Shown here piece by piece: positions 36,518 through 45,722 of a DNA stretch of 64,000 bases (position 1 is the stretch's first letter; every line of letters starts with the position of its first letter). This stretch comes from Mycobacterium sp. 852002-50816_SCH5313054-b (GTDB lineage Bacteria; Actinomycetota; Actinomycetes; Mycobacteriales; Mycobacteriaceae), in NCBI RefSeq assembly GCF_001667185.1, contig NZ_LZIC01000030.1:158275-222274 (forward strand), read 5' to 3'. The translations under genes were made by a program, and so were the position numbers. The notes beneath the pieces were generated by a model. The model did not search any database. It was not told the DNA's origin and worked only from the letters and a program-made list of their open reading frames with translations.

Positions 36518-37285
36518 TTACATCGCGCGCTGCAGCAGCACCTGACCGCTATCGGCCGAGACCACTTGCACGGCGGCAATCTGGTCGACCGGCGTGGAGA
36601 TGCTGCCCGCGGGCGTCGCGGTGTGGCCGGGCTCGGCCGTCCACGTCGCCAGCCGGGTTTGGCTGCCGTCGCGACCGACCACCACCATCGCCAGCGTGTC
36701 GTGGTGGGCGTTCAGCGGGGCCAGGCAGACGCACTTGAGGTTGATCGACGTCCCCCAGTGCTGGCTGGACAGCTGCACCGTGGACGCCAGCAGGGTGGTG
36801 CCGATCTGCGCCATCGGTTGCGAGGACGCGGTCACCTGCTGCGCGGGCGACGAGGTGTATCCGTGCACACCGACCAGCACGCCGACCCCCAGCACCGCGG
36901 CCGCGGCGGACGAGGCGACCCAGGTGGCCACCCGGGTGCGGCGCCGGCGCCAGCGCACCGTCGCCAACAACGACGGCAGCAACTCCGGCGACATCTCGGG
37001 TGTCGCCGCGGCGCGGCCCGGTTCGTCGATCGCGGCGACTTCCGCGCGGTCGAGCTGCGACAGCAGGGCCGGCACGCCACTCAGATCGGCGACGGCCTCC
37101 CGGCATGCCGAGCAGTCGGCCAGGTGCGACTCGAACTCGCGGCGGTCGTTGGCCGACAACGACCCCAACACGTATGCGGCATCCCACATCGCGTAACGGT
37201 GGTCGTCCCCAGTAGTCAACCCAAACACCTCTTTGTCAAAGTGGTTGTCACCGGGCGGGCCGATGCCCCGTAGCGGCGTCCTCAT
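36518..37285 (-). CDS. rslA: Zinc-associated anti-sigma factor RslA
   Basis: This 255-residue membrane protein is the SigL antagonist (Rv0736 type). It has the HxxxCxxC zinc motif in EFESHLADCSACREAV (cytoplasmic), a single membrane helix around residues 125-145 (VATWVASSAAAAVLGVGVLV) and an extracytoplasmic domain with LKCVCLAPLNAHHDTLAMVV. Redox loss of zinc releases SigL in M. tuberculosis. ATG 37285 (MRTPLRGIGPP) matches the known RslA start and has AGGAG 9 nt upstream; ATG 37294 is the alternative. It follows sigL by 55 nt. Confidence 0.93.
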   Translation of the reverse strand: MRTPLRGIGPPGDNHFDKEVFGLTTGDDHRYAMWDAAYVLGSLSANDRREFESHLADCSACREAVADLSGVPALLSQLDRAEVAAIDEPGRAAATPEMSPELLPSLLATVRWRRRRTRVATWVASSAAAAVLGVGVLVGVHGYTSSPAQQVTASSQPMAQIGTTLLASTVQLSSQHWGTSINLKCVCLAPLNAHHDTLAMVVVGRDGSQTRLATWTAEPGHTATPAGSISTPVDQIAAVQVVSADSGQVLLQRAM

Positions 37286-37340
37286 CTCGTCCATCTCCTG
37301 TCACCCATCAAGTATTCGGAGCCGATGACCATGCGGATGG

Positions 37341-37886
37341 TCATCGCGTGACTCCAAGTTCCTGCAGAGTGAGCCGCAATGCCCGCACGGCATAGTGTAG
37401 TCGCGACTTCACTGTTCCTTCGGCGATCTCGAGGTCCGCAGCAATCTGCGCGGTGGTCCAACCGCGGTAGTAGGACCGTTCGATCACGGCCCGGTGCTCG
37501 ACGGACAATTGCGTCATGGCCTCGGCTATCAGCAGCCGGTCCAGCGCCGCGTTGACCTCGTCGGGCGTCGACTGCTCGGGCGCCCCCTCCGCGTCCAGCG
37601 AACCGACGACGTTGCGGTACCTCGCGCTGCGCCGGTCGTCGATGATCATGTTGCGGGCGACGGTGAACAGCCACGCCCGCGCCGATCGCTCCGTGTCGCC
37701 GATGACCTCCGGATGCTGCCAGGCCCGCAACAGCGTCTCCTGGACGACGTCCTCGGCCTGGCTCGCGTCCCCCGTCAACCGGAGCGCGTAGCGCCACAGA
37801 ACCGCGGCGTGCTCGTCGTAGAGCGCCTTCATGAGGGCGGCTTCGGCAGCCCCCGAAGCCCTCCACGTGCCTGCCACACGGGCCAC
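37341..37886 (-). CDS. sigL: ECF sigma factor SigL
   Basis: This 181-residue ECF sigma factor has region 2 (about 20-85, ALYDEHAAVLWRYALRLTGD, AEDVVQETLLRAWQHPEV) and region 4 (about 120-175, LSVEHRAVIERSYYRGWTTA and AEGTVKSRLHYAVRALRLTL). GTG 37886 is chosen because GGAGGTGATC lies upstream and the protein then starts MARVAG, like M. tuberculosis SigL; the in-frame extension to 37934 would cover its own promoter. Known SigL targets in M. tuberculosis include sigL-rslA and pks10-pks7. Here candidate targets are the local biosynthetic cassettes. Confidence 0.94.
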   Translation of the reverse strand: MARVAGTWRASGAAEAALMKALYDEHAAVLWRYALRLTGDASQAEDVVQETLLRAWQHPEVIGDTERSARAWLFTVARNMIIDDRRSARYRNVVGSLDAEGAPEQSTPDEVNAALDRLLIAEAMTQLSVEHRAVIERSYYRGWTTAQIAADLEIAEGTVKSRLHYAVRALRLTLQELGVTR

Positions 37887-37905
37887 TCGATCACCTCCGA
37901 CTACT

Positions 37906-37933
37906 GAAACGAGTCGAACGGGCGCTCGGTTCA
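37906..37933 (-). promoter_or_regulatory. SigL autoregulatory promoter
   Basis: On the minus strand, TGAACC (37928-37933), 16 nt and CGTTTC (37906-37911) precede the sigL GTG by 19 nt. SigL is known to drive its own gene in M. tuberculosis from a TGAACC/CGT promoter, so this site is the local reference for the other four. Confidence 0.75.
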
Positions 37934-37993
37934 ACGGCCACGACCCGCTACGCCCGGCTTCGCCGCGCTTGCGATCGTGGCCAGTTCAGGCGG

Positions 37994-38794
37994 CTAAGCA
38001 AGGGTCAGGATGCGCGGTCCTGCGTCGGTGACCGCGACGGTGTGCTCCCAGTGCGCGGCGCGCGACCCGTCGGCGGTGGTGACGGTCCAGGCGTCGTCGA
38101 GGACCAGCGTCTTGCTGGTTCCCAGCGTCAGCATCGGCTCGATGGCCAGCACCGAGCCGGGGGCCAGGAGCGGACCCCGCCCCGGGGAGCCCTCGTTGGG
38201 CAGGAACGGGTCCATGTGCATGTGCCGGCCGATGCCGTGGCCGCCGTAGCCCTCCACGATCCCGAACGCGATCCCGTAGCGGGACTGGGCGGCGCGCGTG
38301 CCCGTTTCGATGGCGTGCGCGACGTCGGTCAGCCGGCTGCCGGGAACCATCGCCGCGATGCCGGCCTCCAGCGATTCCCTGGTCGCGGCGCACAGCGCCT
38401 CGTCGGCGGCTTCCAGCGTCCCGACCCCGAACGTGATCGCGGCGTCGCCGTGCCAGCCGTCCAGCACCGCGCCGCAATCGATGGACACCAGGTCACCGGG
38501 CGCCAGAATCTCCGCGGCGGACGGGATGCCGTGCACCACCCGGTCGTTGACCGACGCGCAGATCGACGCCGGGTAACCGTGATAGCCCAGGAAGGACGGA
38601 ACGGCCCCGGCCTCGCGGATCACCGACTCGGCGATCTCGTCGAGGCCCAGGGTGGATGCCCCCTCGACCGCGGCCGCGTGGACCGCCTGCAGGGCGGATG
38701 CCACCACCGCGCCGGCCGCGGCCATCGCGTCGAGTTCGCCGGGGCTGCGCTGCGGCACGACCCTGCGACTGCGCAGCCGGGCCAGCGCGCTCAT
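37994..38794 (-). CDS. map: Methionine aminopeptidase, type I
   Basis: This 266-residue enzyme removes the N-terminal Met from new proteins. The five metal ligands are visible as the two Asp in [19 protein letters not shown], the His in [10 protein letters not shown], and Glu in AIEPML and HWEHTVAV. It corresponds to MapA (Rv0734), which has the same length and lies between adk and sigL. Its ATG is 2 nt from the adk stop, so it is the last gene of the secY-adk-map run. Confidence 0.95.
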   Translation of the reverse strand: MSALARLRSRRVVPQRSPGELDAMAAAGAVVASALQAVHAAAVEGASTLGLDEIAESVIREAGAVPSFLGYHGYPASICASVNDRVVHGIPSAAEILAPGDLVSIDCGAVLDGWHGDAAITFGVGTLEAADEALCAATRESLEAGIAAMVPGSRLTDVAHAIETGTRAAQSRYGIAFGIVEGYGGHGIGRHMHMDPFLPNEGSPGRGPLLAPGSVLAIEPMLTLGTSKTLVLDDAWTVTTADGSRAAHWEHTVAVTDAGPRILTLA

Positions 38795-38796
38795 GA

Positions 38797-39342
38797 TTAC
38801 TTGCCCAGCGCTTGCAGCGCGCGGGCGAACACCTCGTCCATGGAGCCGACCGCGTCGACCGTCTTCAATTCGTCGCGGTAGTACTCCAGCAGCGGCGCCG
38901 TCTCGTCGCGGTAGATCTTCATCCGGTTGATGATCACGTCGTCGGTGTCGTCGGCGCGGCCGCGCGCCTTGAGCCGTTGCAGCAATTCGTCCTGCGAGAC
39001 GCGAAACTCGATCACCGCGTCGATGTCGGTGCCGCGGCGTCCGAGCATCTCGTGCAGCGCCTTGGCCTGCTCGAGCGAGCGCGGGTAGCCGTCCAGGATG
39101 AACCCGTTGGCGGCGTCGGGATCGTCCAGGCGATCGTCGACCAGCTGGTTGGTCAAATCGGATGGCACCAGGTCACCGGCGTCCAGGTAGCGCTTGGCCT
39201 CCAGGCCGAGTTTGGTCCCGTTCTCGATGTTGTCGCGGAACAGCTCCCCGGTGGAGATTTGCGGGATCCCCAGCTTCTCGGCGAGCTTTTGGGCCTGCGT
39301 ACCCTTGCCCGCCCCGGGCGGTCCCAGCAAAACCACTCTCAC
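38797..39342 (-). CDS. adk: Adenylate kinase
   Basis: This 181-residue kinase interconverts ATP, ADP and AMP. The P-loop is [12 protein letters not shown] at the N-terminus, the AMP site is [10 protein letters not shown], and [13 protein letters not shown] follows. The short LID lacks zinc cysteines, as in other mycobacterial Adk. GTG 39342 overlaps the secY stop by 4 nt (39339-39342) and gives the M. tuberculosis length; the longer in-frame ORF runs through secY and is spurious. Confidence 0.96.
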   Translation of the reverse strand: MRVVLLGPPGAGKGTQAQKLAEKLGIPQISTGELFRDNIENGTKLGLEAKRYLDAGDLVPSDLTNQLVDDRLDDPDAANGFILDGYPRSLEQAKALHEMLGRRGTDIDAVIEFRVSQDELLQRLKARGRADDTDDVIINRMKIYRDETAPLLEYYRDELKTVDAVGSMDEVFARALQALGK

Positions 39343-40664
39343 TTGAGGAACCCTTCGTAGTTGCGCTGCATGAGCTGGCTCTCGATTTGTTTGACCGTAT
39401 CCAAACCGACACCAATCATGATCAAAACCGCAGTACCGCCGAACGGCAAATTCTGGACCGCTCCGCCATTGCCGATCTGTAGGAACAGGTTGGGCAATAC
39501 CGAGATCGCGCCCAGGTAGATCGAGCCCGGCAGGGTGATTCTGCTCAGCACATAACGCAGGTAATCGGCGGTCGGCTTGCCCGGCCGGATGCCGGGAATG
39601 AACCCGCCGAATTTCTTCATTTCGTCGGCACGCTCGTCGGGGTTGAACGTGATCGACACGTAGAAGTACGTGAAGAAGATGATCAGGCCGAAGTAGATGC
39701 TGATGTAGACGGGGTCGCTCGGGTCGGACAGATAGCTGCCGACGAACTTGTCCCACCAGCTGTTGCCCACACCGCCGCTGCCGCTCCGGATCAGCTGGGT
39801 GATCAGGTGCGGGATGTAGATCAGCGAGGACGCGAAGATGACCGGGATGACGCCGGCCTGGTTGACCTTGAGCGGCAGATAGGTCGAGGTTCCGCCGTAC
39901 ATGCGCCGGCCCACCATGCGCTTGGCGTATTGCACCGGGATGCGGCGCTGGCCCTGCTCGACGAACACCACGCCGACGATGATGATCAGCGCGGCGAGGC
40001 AGACCGCGCCGAAGATGATGCCGCCACGGCTGTCCAGGATGGTCTTGCCTTCGGCGGGGATGCGCGCCGCGATCCCGACGAAGATCAGCAGGGACATGCC
40101 GTTACCGATGCCGCGCTCGGTGATCAGCTCGCCCATCCACATCACCAGCGCCGCACCGCCCGTCATCACCAGCACGATGACGACCAGGGTGAAGATGCTC
40201 TGGTCGGCGATGATGTCCAGCGAGCAGCCCTGCAGCAGCCCGCCGTTGGCGGCCAGCGCCACGATGCTGGTGGCCTGTAGGACGGCCAGTGCGATCGCCA
40301 GATAGCGCGTGTACTGGGTCATCTTGGCCTGGCCGGACTGGCCTTCCTTGCGCAACTCCTCGAAGCGCGGGATGACCACGGTCAGCAGCTGCACGATGAT
40401 GCTGGCGGTGATGTAGGGCATCACCCCCACCGCAAACACCGTGAGCTTGAGCAGCGCGCCGCCGGAGAACAGGTTGATCAGCGAATAGATCTGCCCCGCC
40501 TCGCCGCCGCTGGCCTCCTTGATGCACTGCTGCACATTCGGGTAGTTGACCCCGGGCGACGGCAAAGCGGCACCGACTCGGTAGAGGACGACGATGCCAA
40601 GCGTGAAGAGGATCTTCCGTCTCAGATCGACTGTCCGCAGCGATGAGATGAAAGCCGAAAGCAC
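39339..40664 (-). CDS. secY: Preprotein translocase subunit SecY
   Basis: This 441-residue protein is the channel subunit of the Sec translocon, with about ten membrane helices. [20 protein letters not shown] begins the protein, and [19 protein letters not shown] and [16 protein letters not shown] are conserved cytosolic loop regions. GTG 40664 with AGGAGG upstream gives the known length; GTG 40688 is an unneeded extension. In many bacteria rplO directly precedes secY; here rplO is at 57483, so about 17 kb of other genes lie between them. Confidence 0.96.
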   Translation of the reverse strand: MLSAFISSLRTVDLRRKILFTLGIVVLYRVGAALPSPGVNYPNVQQCIKEASGGEAGQIYSLINLFSGGALLKLTVFAVGVMPYITASIIVQLLTVVIPRFEELRKEGQSGQAKMTQYTRYLAIALAVLQATSIVALAANGGLLQGCSLDIIADQSIFTLVVIVLVMTGGAALVMWMGELITERGIGNGMSLLIFVGIAARIPAEGKTILDSRGGIIFGAVCLAALIIIVGVVFVEQGQRRIPVQYAKRMVGRRMYGGTSTYLPLKVNQAGVIPVIFASSLIYIPHLITQLIRSGSGGVGNSWWDKFVGSYLSDPSDPVYISIYFGLIIFFTYFYVSITFNPDERADEMKKFGGFIPGIRPGKPTADYLRYVLSRITLPGSIYLGAISVLPNLFLQIGNGGAVQNLPFGGTAVLIMIGVGLDTVKQIESQLMQRNYEGFLK

Positions 40665-40848
40665 TCTTCCTCCTGCGTCCTGCGTCACGCGCCTAACACC
40701 CGCAGGCCAGGACGTACGGCGTCGCGCGTCAAACCGTGTACGAGACTAACAGCTGGGCGGGACTGGTCGGTTCGACACCCTTTGCCGACAGCCACGAGGC
40801 GTAGAGTTTCGGTGGCTCATTGCATTGGCTAAGTAAGTAGGAGCATCG

Positions 40849-41754
40849 ATGACCCGAAGCGATCAAGACACCTGGGATCTGGCCTCCAGCGTCGGCGCCA
40901 CGGCCACGATGGTCGCCGCCGCCCGCGCGCTGGCCAGCGCCGAACCGGACGCGATCATCAACGACCCGTTCGCGGCGCCGCTCGTGCGAGCGGTCGGCCT
41001 CGACTTCTTCATCCGCCTGGTCGACGGCGACGTGGCCCCGACCGAGGCGCTGGACGGCGAACGCGACCTGCGACTCGAGACGGATTCGATCGCCGTGCGC
41101 ACCCGCTTCTTCGACGACTTCTTCCTCAACGCCGCCCGCGACGGCGTCACGCAGTCGGTGATCCTGGCCGCCGGTCTGGACGCGCGCGCCTACCGGCTGG
41201 CCTGGCCGCCCGGCACCGTGGTCTACGAGGTCGACCAGCCCAAGGTCGTCGAGTTCAAGAGCGCCGCCATGGCCAACCTGGGGGCCGAGGAGACCGCGGA
41301 CCGGCGCACCGTTGCCATCGACCTGCGGGAGGACTGGCCGGAGGCGTTGCGCCGCAGCGGATTCGATCCGTCACAGCCGACTTCCTGGAGCGCCGAAGGG
41401 CTGCTGATGTACCTGCCACCCGAAGCGCAGGACCGGCTGTTCGACAACATCACCGACCTCAGCGCGCCCGGCAGCAAGCTGGCCACCGAGTACCACGGCG
41501 ATTCCGGCCGCACCATGACCCAGCGCGCGCGGCAATTCAACGAGCGGTGGTCCAACCTGGGGTGCGACATCGACCTGTCGGGGCTGTTCTTCGACGGCGA
41601 ACGCAGCAATGTCGTGGACTACCTGGGCGAGCGTGGCTGGGAAGTGACCACCCGGCCGCGCCGGGAGTTCTTCGCCGACTACGGCCGCGTGTTCCCGGAC
41701 GACGAGGAATCCCAGCTCCGCAACATCATCGCCGTCACGGCCACCCTGCGCTAG
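40849..41754 (+). CDS. SAM-dependent methyltransferase, TIGR00027/LCM family (paralogue 1)
   Basis: This 301-residue protein belongs to the leucine carboxyl methyltransferase-like family that is amplified in mycobacteria. Family motifs are [38 protein letters not shown] (SAM site) and VYEVDQPKVVEFK, with [20 protein letters not shown]. It corresponds in place to Rv0731c next to secY. It diverges from secY with a 184-nt spacer, and TAGGAG lies before the ATG. Substrates of the family are not well defined. Confidence 0.88.
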   Translation: MTRSDQDTWDLASSVGATATMVAAARALASAEPDAIINDPFAAPLVRAVGLDFFIRLVDGDVAPTEALDGERDLRLETDSIAVRTRFFDDFFLNAARDGVTQSVILAAGLDARAYRLAWPPGTVVYEVDQPKVVEFKSAAMANLGAEETADRRTVAIDLREDWPEALRRSGFDPSQPTSWSAEGLLMYLPPEAQDRLFDNITDLSAPGSKLATEYHGDSGRTMTQRARQFNERWSNLGCDIDLSGLFFDGERSNVVDYLGERGWEVTTRPRREFFADYGRVFPDDEESQLRNIIAVTATLR

Positions 41755-41763
41755 GGCACGCGC

Positions 41764-42672
41764 ATGGCGGAACGATTTGACGGCGACAGCTGGGATCTGG
41801 CGTCCAGCGTGGGCGCCACGGCCACCGCGGTCGCAGCGCGCCGGGCGATGGCCGCCAAGGGACCTAACCCGCTGATCGACGACCCGTTCGCCGAGCCGCT
41901 GGTGAACGCCGTCGGCGTGGACGCCTTCATCCGGATGATGAACGGCGAAATCGACCTGGCGGAAGACGATCCGGCCTTCACGCCCCGCCGGCTCGGCGAA
42001 GGCATGGCCGTGCGCACCCGGTTCTTCGACGCGTTCCTTCTCGACGCCGCGCGGGCCGGGATACGCCAGGCCGTCATTCTGGCCTCGGGGCTGGACACGC
42101 GCGCCTACCGGCTGCCGTGGCCGGCGGGGACTGCCGTCTACGAGATCGACCAGCCCAAGGTGATCGAGTTCAAGACCCGCACCCTGGCCGGGCTCGGCGC
42201 CACCCCGACCGCCGACCGCAAGGCGGTGGGCGTCGACCTGCGCGACGACTGGCCGGCGGCATTGCGCGACAACGGGTTTGACACCGCTTCGCCGACGGCC
42301 TGGATCGCCGAGGGGCTGCTGGGGTACCTGCCGCCGGACGCGCAGGACCGCCTGTTCGACCACATCACCGCGCTCAGTGCCCCCGGCAGCAGGCTGGGCA
42401 CCGGCTACGTGCCCAACATCCGCGACCGCATCGAAAAGCGGGGCCGCGAGATGAGCGAGCGCTGGCGGCGGCTGGGCCTGAACCTCAACTGGGCCGACCT
42501 GGTCTACCCCGGCGAGCGCAACGATGTGGTGGCCTACCTGGGCGGCCTCGGCTGGCGCTCGACGGTGCACGGCACGCCGGAACTCTACGCACAGAACGGT
42601 TTTGAGTTCCCCGACCAGCCGTCCATGGTCGCCTTCGGCGACATCAAGTACGTGTCGGCGGCGCTGGCTTAG
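41764..42672 (+). CDS. SAM-dependent methyltransferase, TIGR00027/LCM family (paralogue 2)
   Basis: This 302-residue protein is a tandem paralogue of the previous gene, 9 nt downstream. It keeps [38 protein letters not shown] and VYEIDQPKVIEFK. The same family occurs three more times at 51960-54729. It converges with the GNAT-like gene, whose stop is 5 nt away. Confidence 0.87.
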   Translation: MAERFDGDSWDLASSVGATATAVAARRAMAAKGPNPLIDDPFAEPLVNAVGVDAFIRMMNGEIDLAEDDPAFTPRRLGEGMAVRTRFFDAFLLDAARAGIRQAVILASGLDTRAYRLPWPAGTAVYEIDQPKVIEFKTRTLAGLGATPTADRKAVGVDLRDDWPAALRDNGFDTASPTAWIAEGLLGYLPPDAQDRLFDHITALSAPGSRLGTGYVPNIRDRIEKRGREMSERWRRLGLNLNWADLVYPGERNDVVAYLGGLGWRSTVHGTPELYAQNGFEFPDQPSMVAFGDIKYVSAALA

Positions 42673-42677
42673 CCTGC

Positions 42678-43343
42678 TCAGGCGGGCCTGGCCGGCGGTG
42701 TCCGCACCACCAACGGCACGGCGGGGAAGCACCACGCCATCTCGGTGCGCGACTTGCGCAGGGCGGCCGTGCCGTAGCCCTTCTTGCGGTGCTCGGGGTG
42801 GATCCAGATCCGCACGTTCACCTCGCCCTGGGCAAGCTCGCCGAACACCATGCCGACCTTCTCCCCCGAGTCGACGGCCACGAACCAGGCGGCCTCCTCG
42901 TCGTCGAGGCGCCCCAGCGCCGCGCCGATCTCGTCGTCGAGGCTGCCGGCCGGACCGCCGGACCCGTCGCCGGCGGCGCCCATGTCCTCGGTGCGGGCGC
43001 CGAAGATGTCCCGGTCCTCCTTGGCGGAGAAGGGCCGCAGCTCGAGGGTCTCCCCCGAACTGGCCGGGCGCTCGCCGAGGGTGAAGCTGAGCTGCTTGTT
43101 CAGGTCCTCGAGCTCGGCCAGGATCTTGCGGCGCGAGTCGATGGTGAGTTGAGCGAAGGACATGCTCATCACCGCTTCGGCGGCCAGGTGGGACGTGTCG
43201 AGCAGCCGGACGATCGCCTCGACCGCGGCCGCGTTGTTCTCGGACTCGACCACGACATCGGCTATTTCGTGCCGGTGTTCGAGAGCTTTTAACAGGGCGT
43301 CGGCGATCTCTCGGCGGGTGGCTTTGCGGTCCTGGTCAGTCAT
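42678..43343 (-). CDS. GNAT-family N-acetyltransferase with GyrA-like coiled-coil region
   Basis: This 221-residue protein ends in a GNAT domain with the acetyl-CoA loop RKKGYGTAALRKSR and an upstream VNVRIWIHPEHR strand. The first 85 residues (HEIADVVVESENNAAAVEAI, then MSMSFAQLTIDSRRKILAEL) resemble the tower/coiled-coil segment of DNA gyrase A (the RLLD...IL.MQLRRL..LER.KI pattern). It corresponds to Rv0730 by context. The function of the fusion is not known to me. Confidence 0.82.
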   Translation of the reverse strand: MTDQDRKATRREIADALLKALEHRHEIADVVVESENNAAAVEAIVRLLDTSHLAAEAVMSMSFAQLTIDSRRKILAELEDLNKQLSFTLGERPASSGETLELRPFSAKEDRDIFGARTEDMGAAGDGSGGPAGSLDDEIGAALGRLDDEEAAWFVAVDSGEKVGMVFGELAQGEVNVRIWIHPEHRKKGYGTAALRKSRTEMAWCFPAVPLVVRTPPARPA

Positions 43344-43352
43344 TGCACCAGC

Positions 43353-44720
43353 CTAGAACGCCGCCGGGGGTAGTGCGTCAGATCGTCGGTTTCCCAGCTC
43401 CAGGAAGCGTTGGTAGCGGTCCGCGGTGGCCGCGGCCCACGCCGGCTGCGGCTCGACGATGCGCTCTACCCGGGCCCACCGGGCCGCGTCGGCCATCGCG
43501 GTCTCCAGGCCGGCCGCCATGCGACCCAGGAAGGCCGCCCCCAGCGCGGCGCCCTCGGCCACCGCGGACACCTCCACCGGACGCCCGGTGGCGTCGGCGA
43601 TGGCCTGCATCCAGGGCGCGACCCGGGTGCCGCCGCCCACGGCCACGATGCGCGCCACCGGAGCCCCGCTCAGCTCGATGAGCTGACGGACGACGAAGGC
43701 CGACGCCTCGTAGGCCGCGCGCCGCAGCGCGGCGGCGTCGTGGGTGAGGTCCAGGGCGTCGAGCACGGCCCGGCGATCGGGGTCGTGGAACGGGGTGCGC
43801 TCCCCGCGGATGTACGGCGACCAGACGGGCACCCGGCGCGGGTCGGCGGCCGTCGGGTCGCCTTCCGCGACAACACGATCCACCCAGCCGAGGAACAGGC
43901 CGCCGGCGTTGCTGGCACCGCCGATCTGGCTCTTGCCCGGCGCGGTGTGCGGGATGGTCCACAGGCCCGGTACCTGCCGGGCCTCGGGGATGGTGTTCCA
44001 CACGATCAGCGTGGTGCCGCACAGCACCAGCACGTCGCCGTCGCGGTCGGCGCCGGCCACGATTTGTTCGCACAGCGCGTCGATGGCGCCGATCCCCAGC
44101 ACGGCCCCGGTGCCGGGAAGCTGCCCGGCCGCCGTCCCGATCGTGGCCACCCGGGCCATCTGCTCGACGGCCGCGCCGCGCTCGGCGCATGCCGCCTCGT
44201 TCCAGCCCGTCCCGTCGAACAACGGGAAGGCGGTGGCCGCGGTGGCGAGGTCCATCACCGCCTCGCCCGCCAGGGCGTGGTTGGCCACCGCCGGCGCCGG
44301 CCAGTATCCGGCGGCGCCGGGCGCCTCGGCGGCGGTCCAGCGCAGGAACTCCGCCGCCTCGCCCAGCGCCGGCAGCGGCTGCTCGTCACCGCCCGGAGCC
44401 CGGCCCCTGCCGTCGCCGTACAGCAGCCCCGGCGTCAGGGGTGTGCCCGCGGCGTCGACGGCGGTGAGCGAGGGCACCATCGCCGCGACGGCCACCGCCC
44501 TCGCGTCCGGGCAGTCCAGCTGCGCGAGGGCCGCCACGGGCCCCCGCCGCCACGCCTCGTCCGCGTCGTGCTCGAGGCGATCGGGCGCCGGCACCCGCAG
44601 CCGGTGCGGGATGCGCGCCCGCGCCGTCACCCGGCCGTCGGCGTCGGCGGCCACCGCCTTGACCGCGGTGCTGCCGATGTCGATGCCGATTGTGACGTCA
44701 TCACGTGACACGGGCGTCAC
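43353..44720 (-). CDS. xylB: FGGY-family carbohydrate kinase (xylulokinase-like)
   Basis: This 455-residue kinase starts with TIGIDIGSTAVKAVAADADG (phosphate 1 site of the actin-like fold) and has IVAVGGGTRVAPWMQAIADA near the C-terminus, the FGGY adenosine site. It corresponds to Rv0729 (xylB). GTG 44720 and GTG 44711 are both possible starts; the second gives an N-terminus closer to the known homologue. It is divergent from serA2, whose start is about 20 nt away, so their promoters overlap. The true sugar is unproven. Confidence 0.88.
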   Translation of the reverse strand: MTPVSRDDVTIGIDIGSTAVKAVAADADGRVTARARIPHRLRVPAPDRLEHDADEAWRRGPVAALAQLDCPDARAVAVAAMVPSLTAVDAAGTPLTPGLLYGDGRGRAPGGDEQPLPALGEAAEFLRWTAAEAPGAAGYWPAPAVANHALAGEAVMDLATAATAFPLFDGTGWNEAACAERGAAVEQMARVATIGTAAGQLPGTGAVLGIGAIDALCEQIVAGADRDGDVLVLCGTTLIVWNTIPEARQVPGLWTIPHTAPGKSQIGGASNAGGLFLGWVDRVVAEGDPTAADPRRVPVWSPYIRGERTPFHDPDRRAVLDALDLTHDAAALRRAAYEASAFVVRQLIELSGAPVARIVAVGGGTRVAPWMQAIADATGRPVEVSAVAEGAALGAAFLGRMAAGLETAMADAARWARVERIVEPQPAWAAATADRYQRFLELGNRRSDALPPAAF

Positions 44721-44741
44721 CGTACGCCAGCATTGGGGGTC

Positions 44742-45722
44742 GTGACGTCAAGACCGCGCGCCTTGGTGACCGCCCCGCTGCGGGGGCCGGGCTTCGACAA
44801 GCTCCGGCAACTGGCCGACGTGGTCTATGACCCCTGGATCGAACAGACGCCGCTGCGGATCTACAGCGCCGAGCAACTGGCCGAGCGGATCGCCGCCGAG
44901 GCCGCCGATGTCGTTGTGGTGGAAAGCGACTCGGTGCGCGGCCCGGTGTTCGACCTGAATCTGCGCGCGATCGCGTCCACCCGGGGCGACCCGAACAACG
45001 TCGACATCGGCGGGGCCACCGCCGCCGGCATCCCGGTGCTGAACACCCCGGGCCGCAACGCCGACGCGGTCGCCGAGATGGCGGTGGCGCTGCTGCTGGG
45101 GGTCACCCGCCACCTGCTGACCGCCGACGCGGATGTCCGCAGCGGCAACACGTTTCGCGACGGCAGCATCCCCTATCAGCGGTTCCGCGGCTGGGAGATC
45201 GCCGGGCGCACCGCCGGACTGGTGGGCCTGGGCGCCGTCGGCCGCGCCACGCGGTGGCGGCTGGCCGGGCTGGGCATGCGGGTGATCGCCCACGACCCGT
45301 ACAACGACCAGGCGCGCTACTCCCTGGACGAACTCTTGGCCGAGTCCGACGTGGTGTCCCTGCACGCGCCGGTGACCGCGGGCACCGCCGGCATGATCGG
45401 CGCGCCACAGTTCGCGGCCATGCGCGACGGCGTGGTGTTCCTCAACACCGCCCGGGCCCAGCTGCACGACACCGACGCGCTCGTCGAGGCGCTGCGCGGC
45501 GGCAAGGTGGCCGCCGCGGGGCTGGACCATTTCGTCGGCGAATGGCTGCCGACCGATCACCCGCTGGTGGCCATGCCCAATGTCGTCCTGACGCCCCACA
45601 TCGGGGGCGCCACGTGGAACACTGAGGCGCGGCAGGCGCAGATGGTGGTCGACGACCTGGAAGCGCTGCTGGACGGCGGGACGCCGGCCCATATCGTCAA
45701 CCCGGAGGTGCTGGCGCCATGA
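44742..45722 (+). CDS. serA2: D-isomer-specific 2-hydroxyacid dehydrogenase (SerA2-like)
   Basis: This 326-residue NAD-dependent dehydrogenase has the nucleotide site TAGLVGLGAVGRATRWRLAG and the catalytic residues in NTARAQLHD (Arg position varied), GLDHFVGEW and LTPHIGGATWN (His). GTG 44742 gives the length of Rv0728c; TTG 44733 is the alternative. It lacks the C-terminal ACT domain of SerA1, so it is probably not the serine-biosynthetic enzyme. It overlaps fucA by 4 nt. Confidence 0.88.
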   Translation: MTSRPRALVTAPLRGPGFDKLRQLADVVYDPWIEQTPLRIYSAEQLAERIAAEAADVVVVESDSVRGPVFDLNLRAIASTRGDPNNVDIGGATAAGIPVLNTPGRNADAVAEMAVALLLGVTRHLLTADADVRSGNTFRDGSIPYQRFRGWEIAGRTAGLVGLGAVGRATRWRLAGLGMRVIAHDPYNDQARYSLDELLAESDVVSLHAPVTAGTAGMIGAPQFAAMRDGVVFLNTARAQLHDTDALVEALRGGKVAAAGLDHFVGEWLPTDHPLVAMPNVVLTPHIGGATWNTEARQAQMVVDDLEALLDGGTPAHIVNPEVLAP

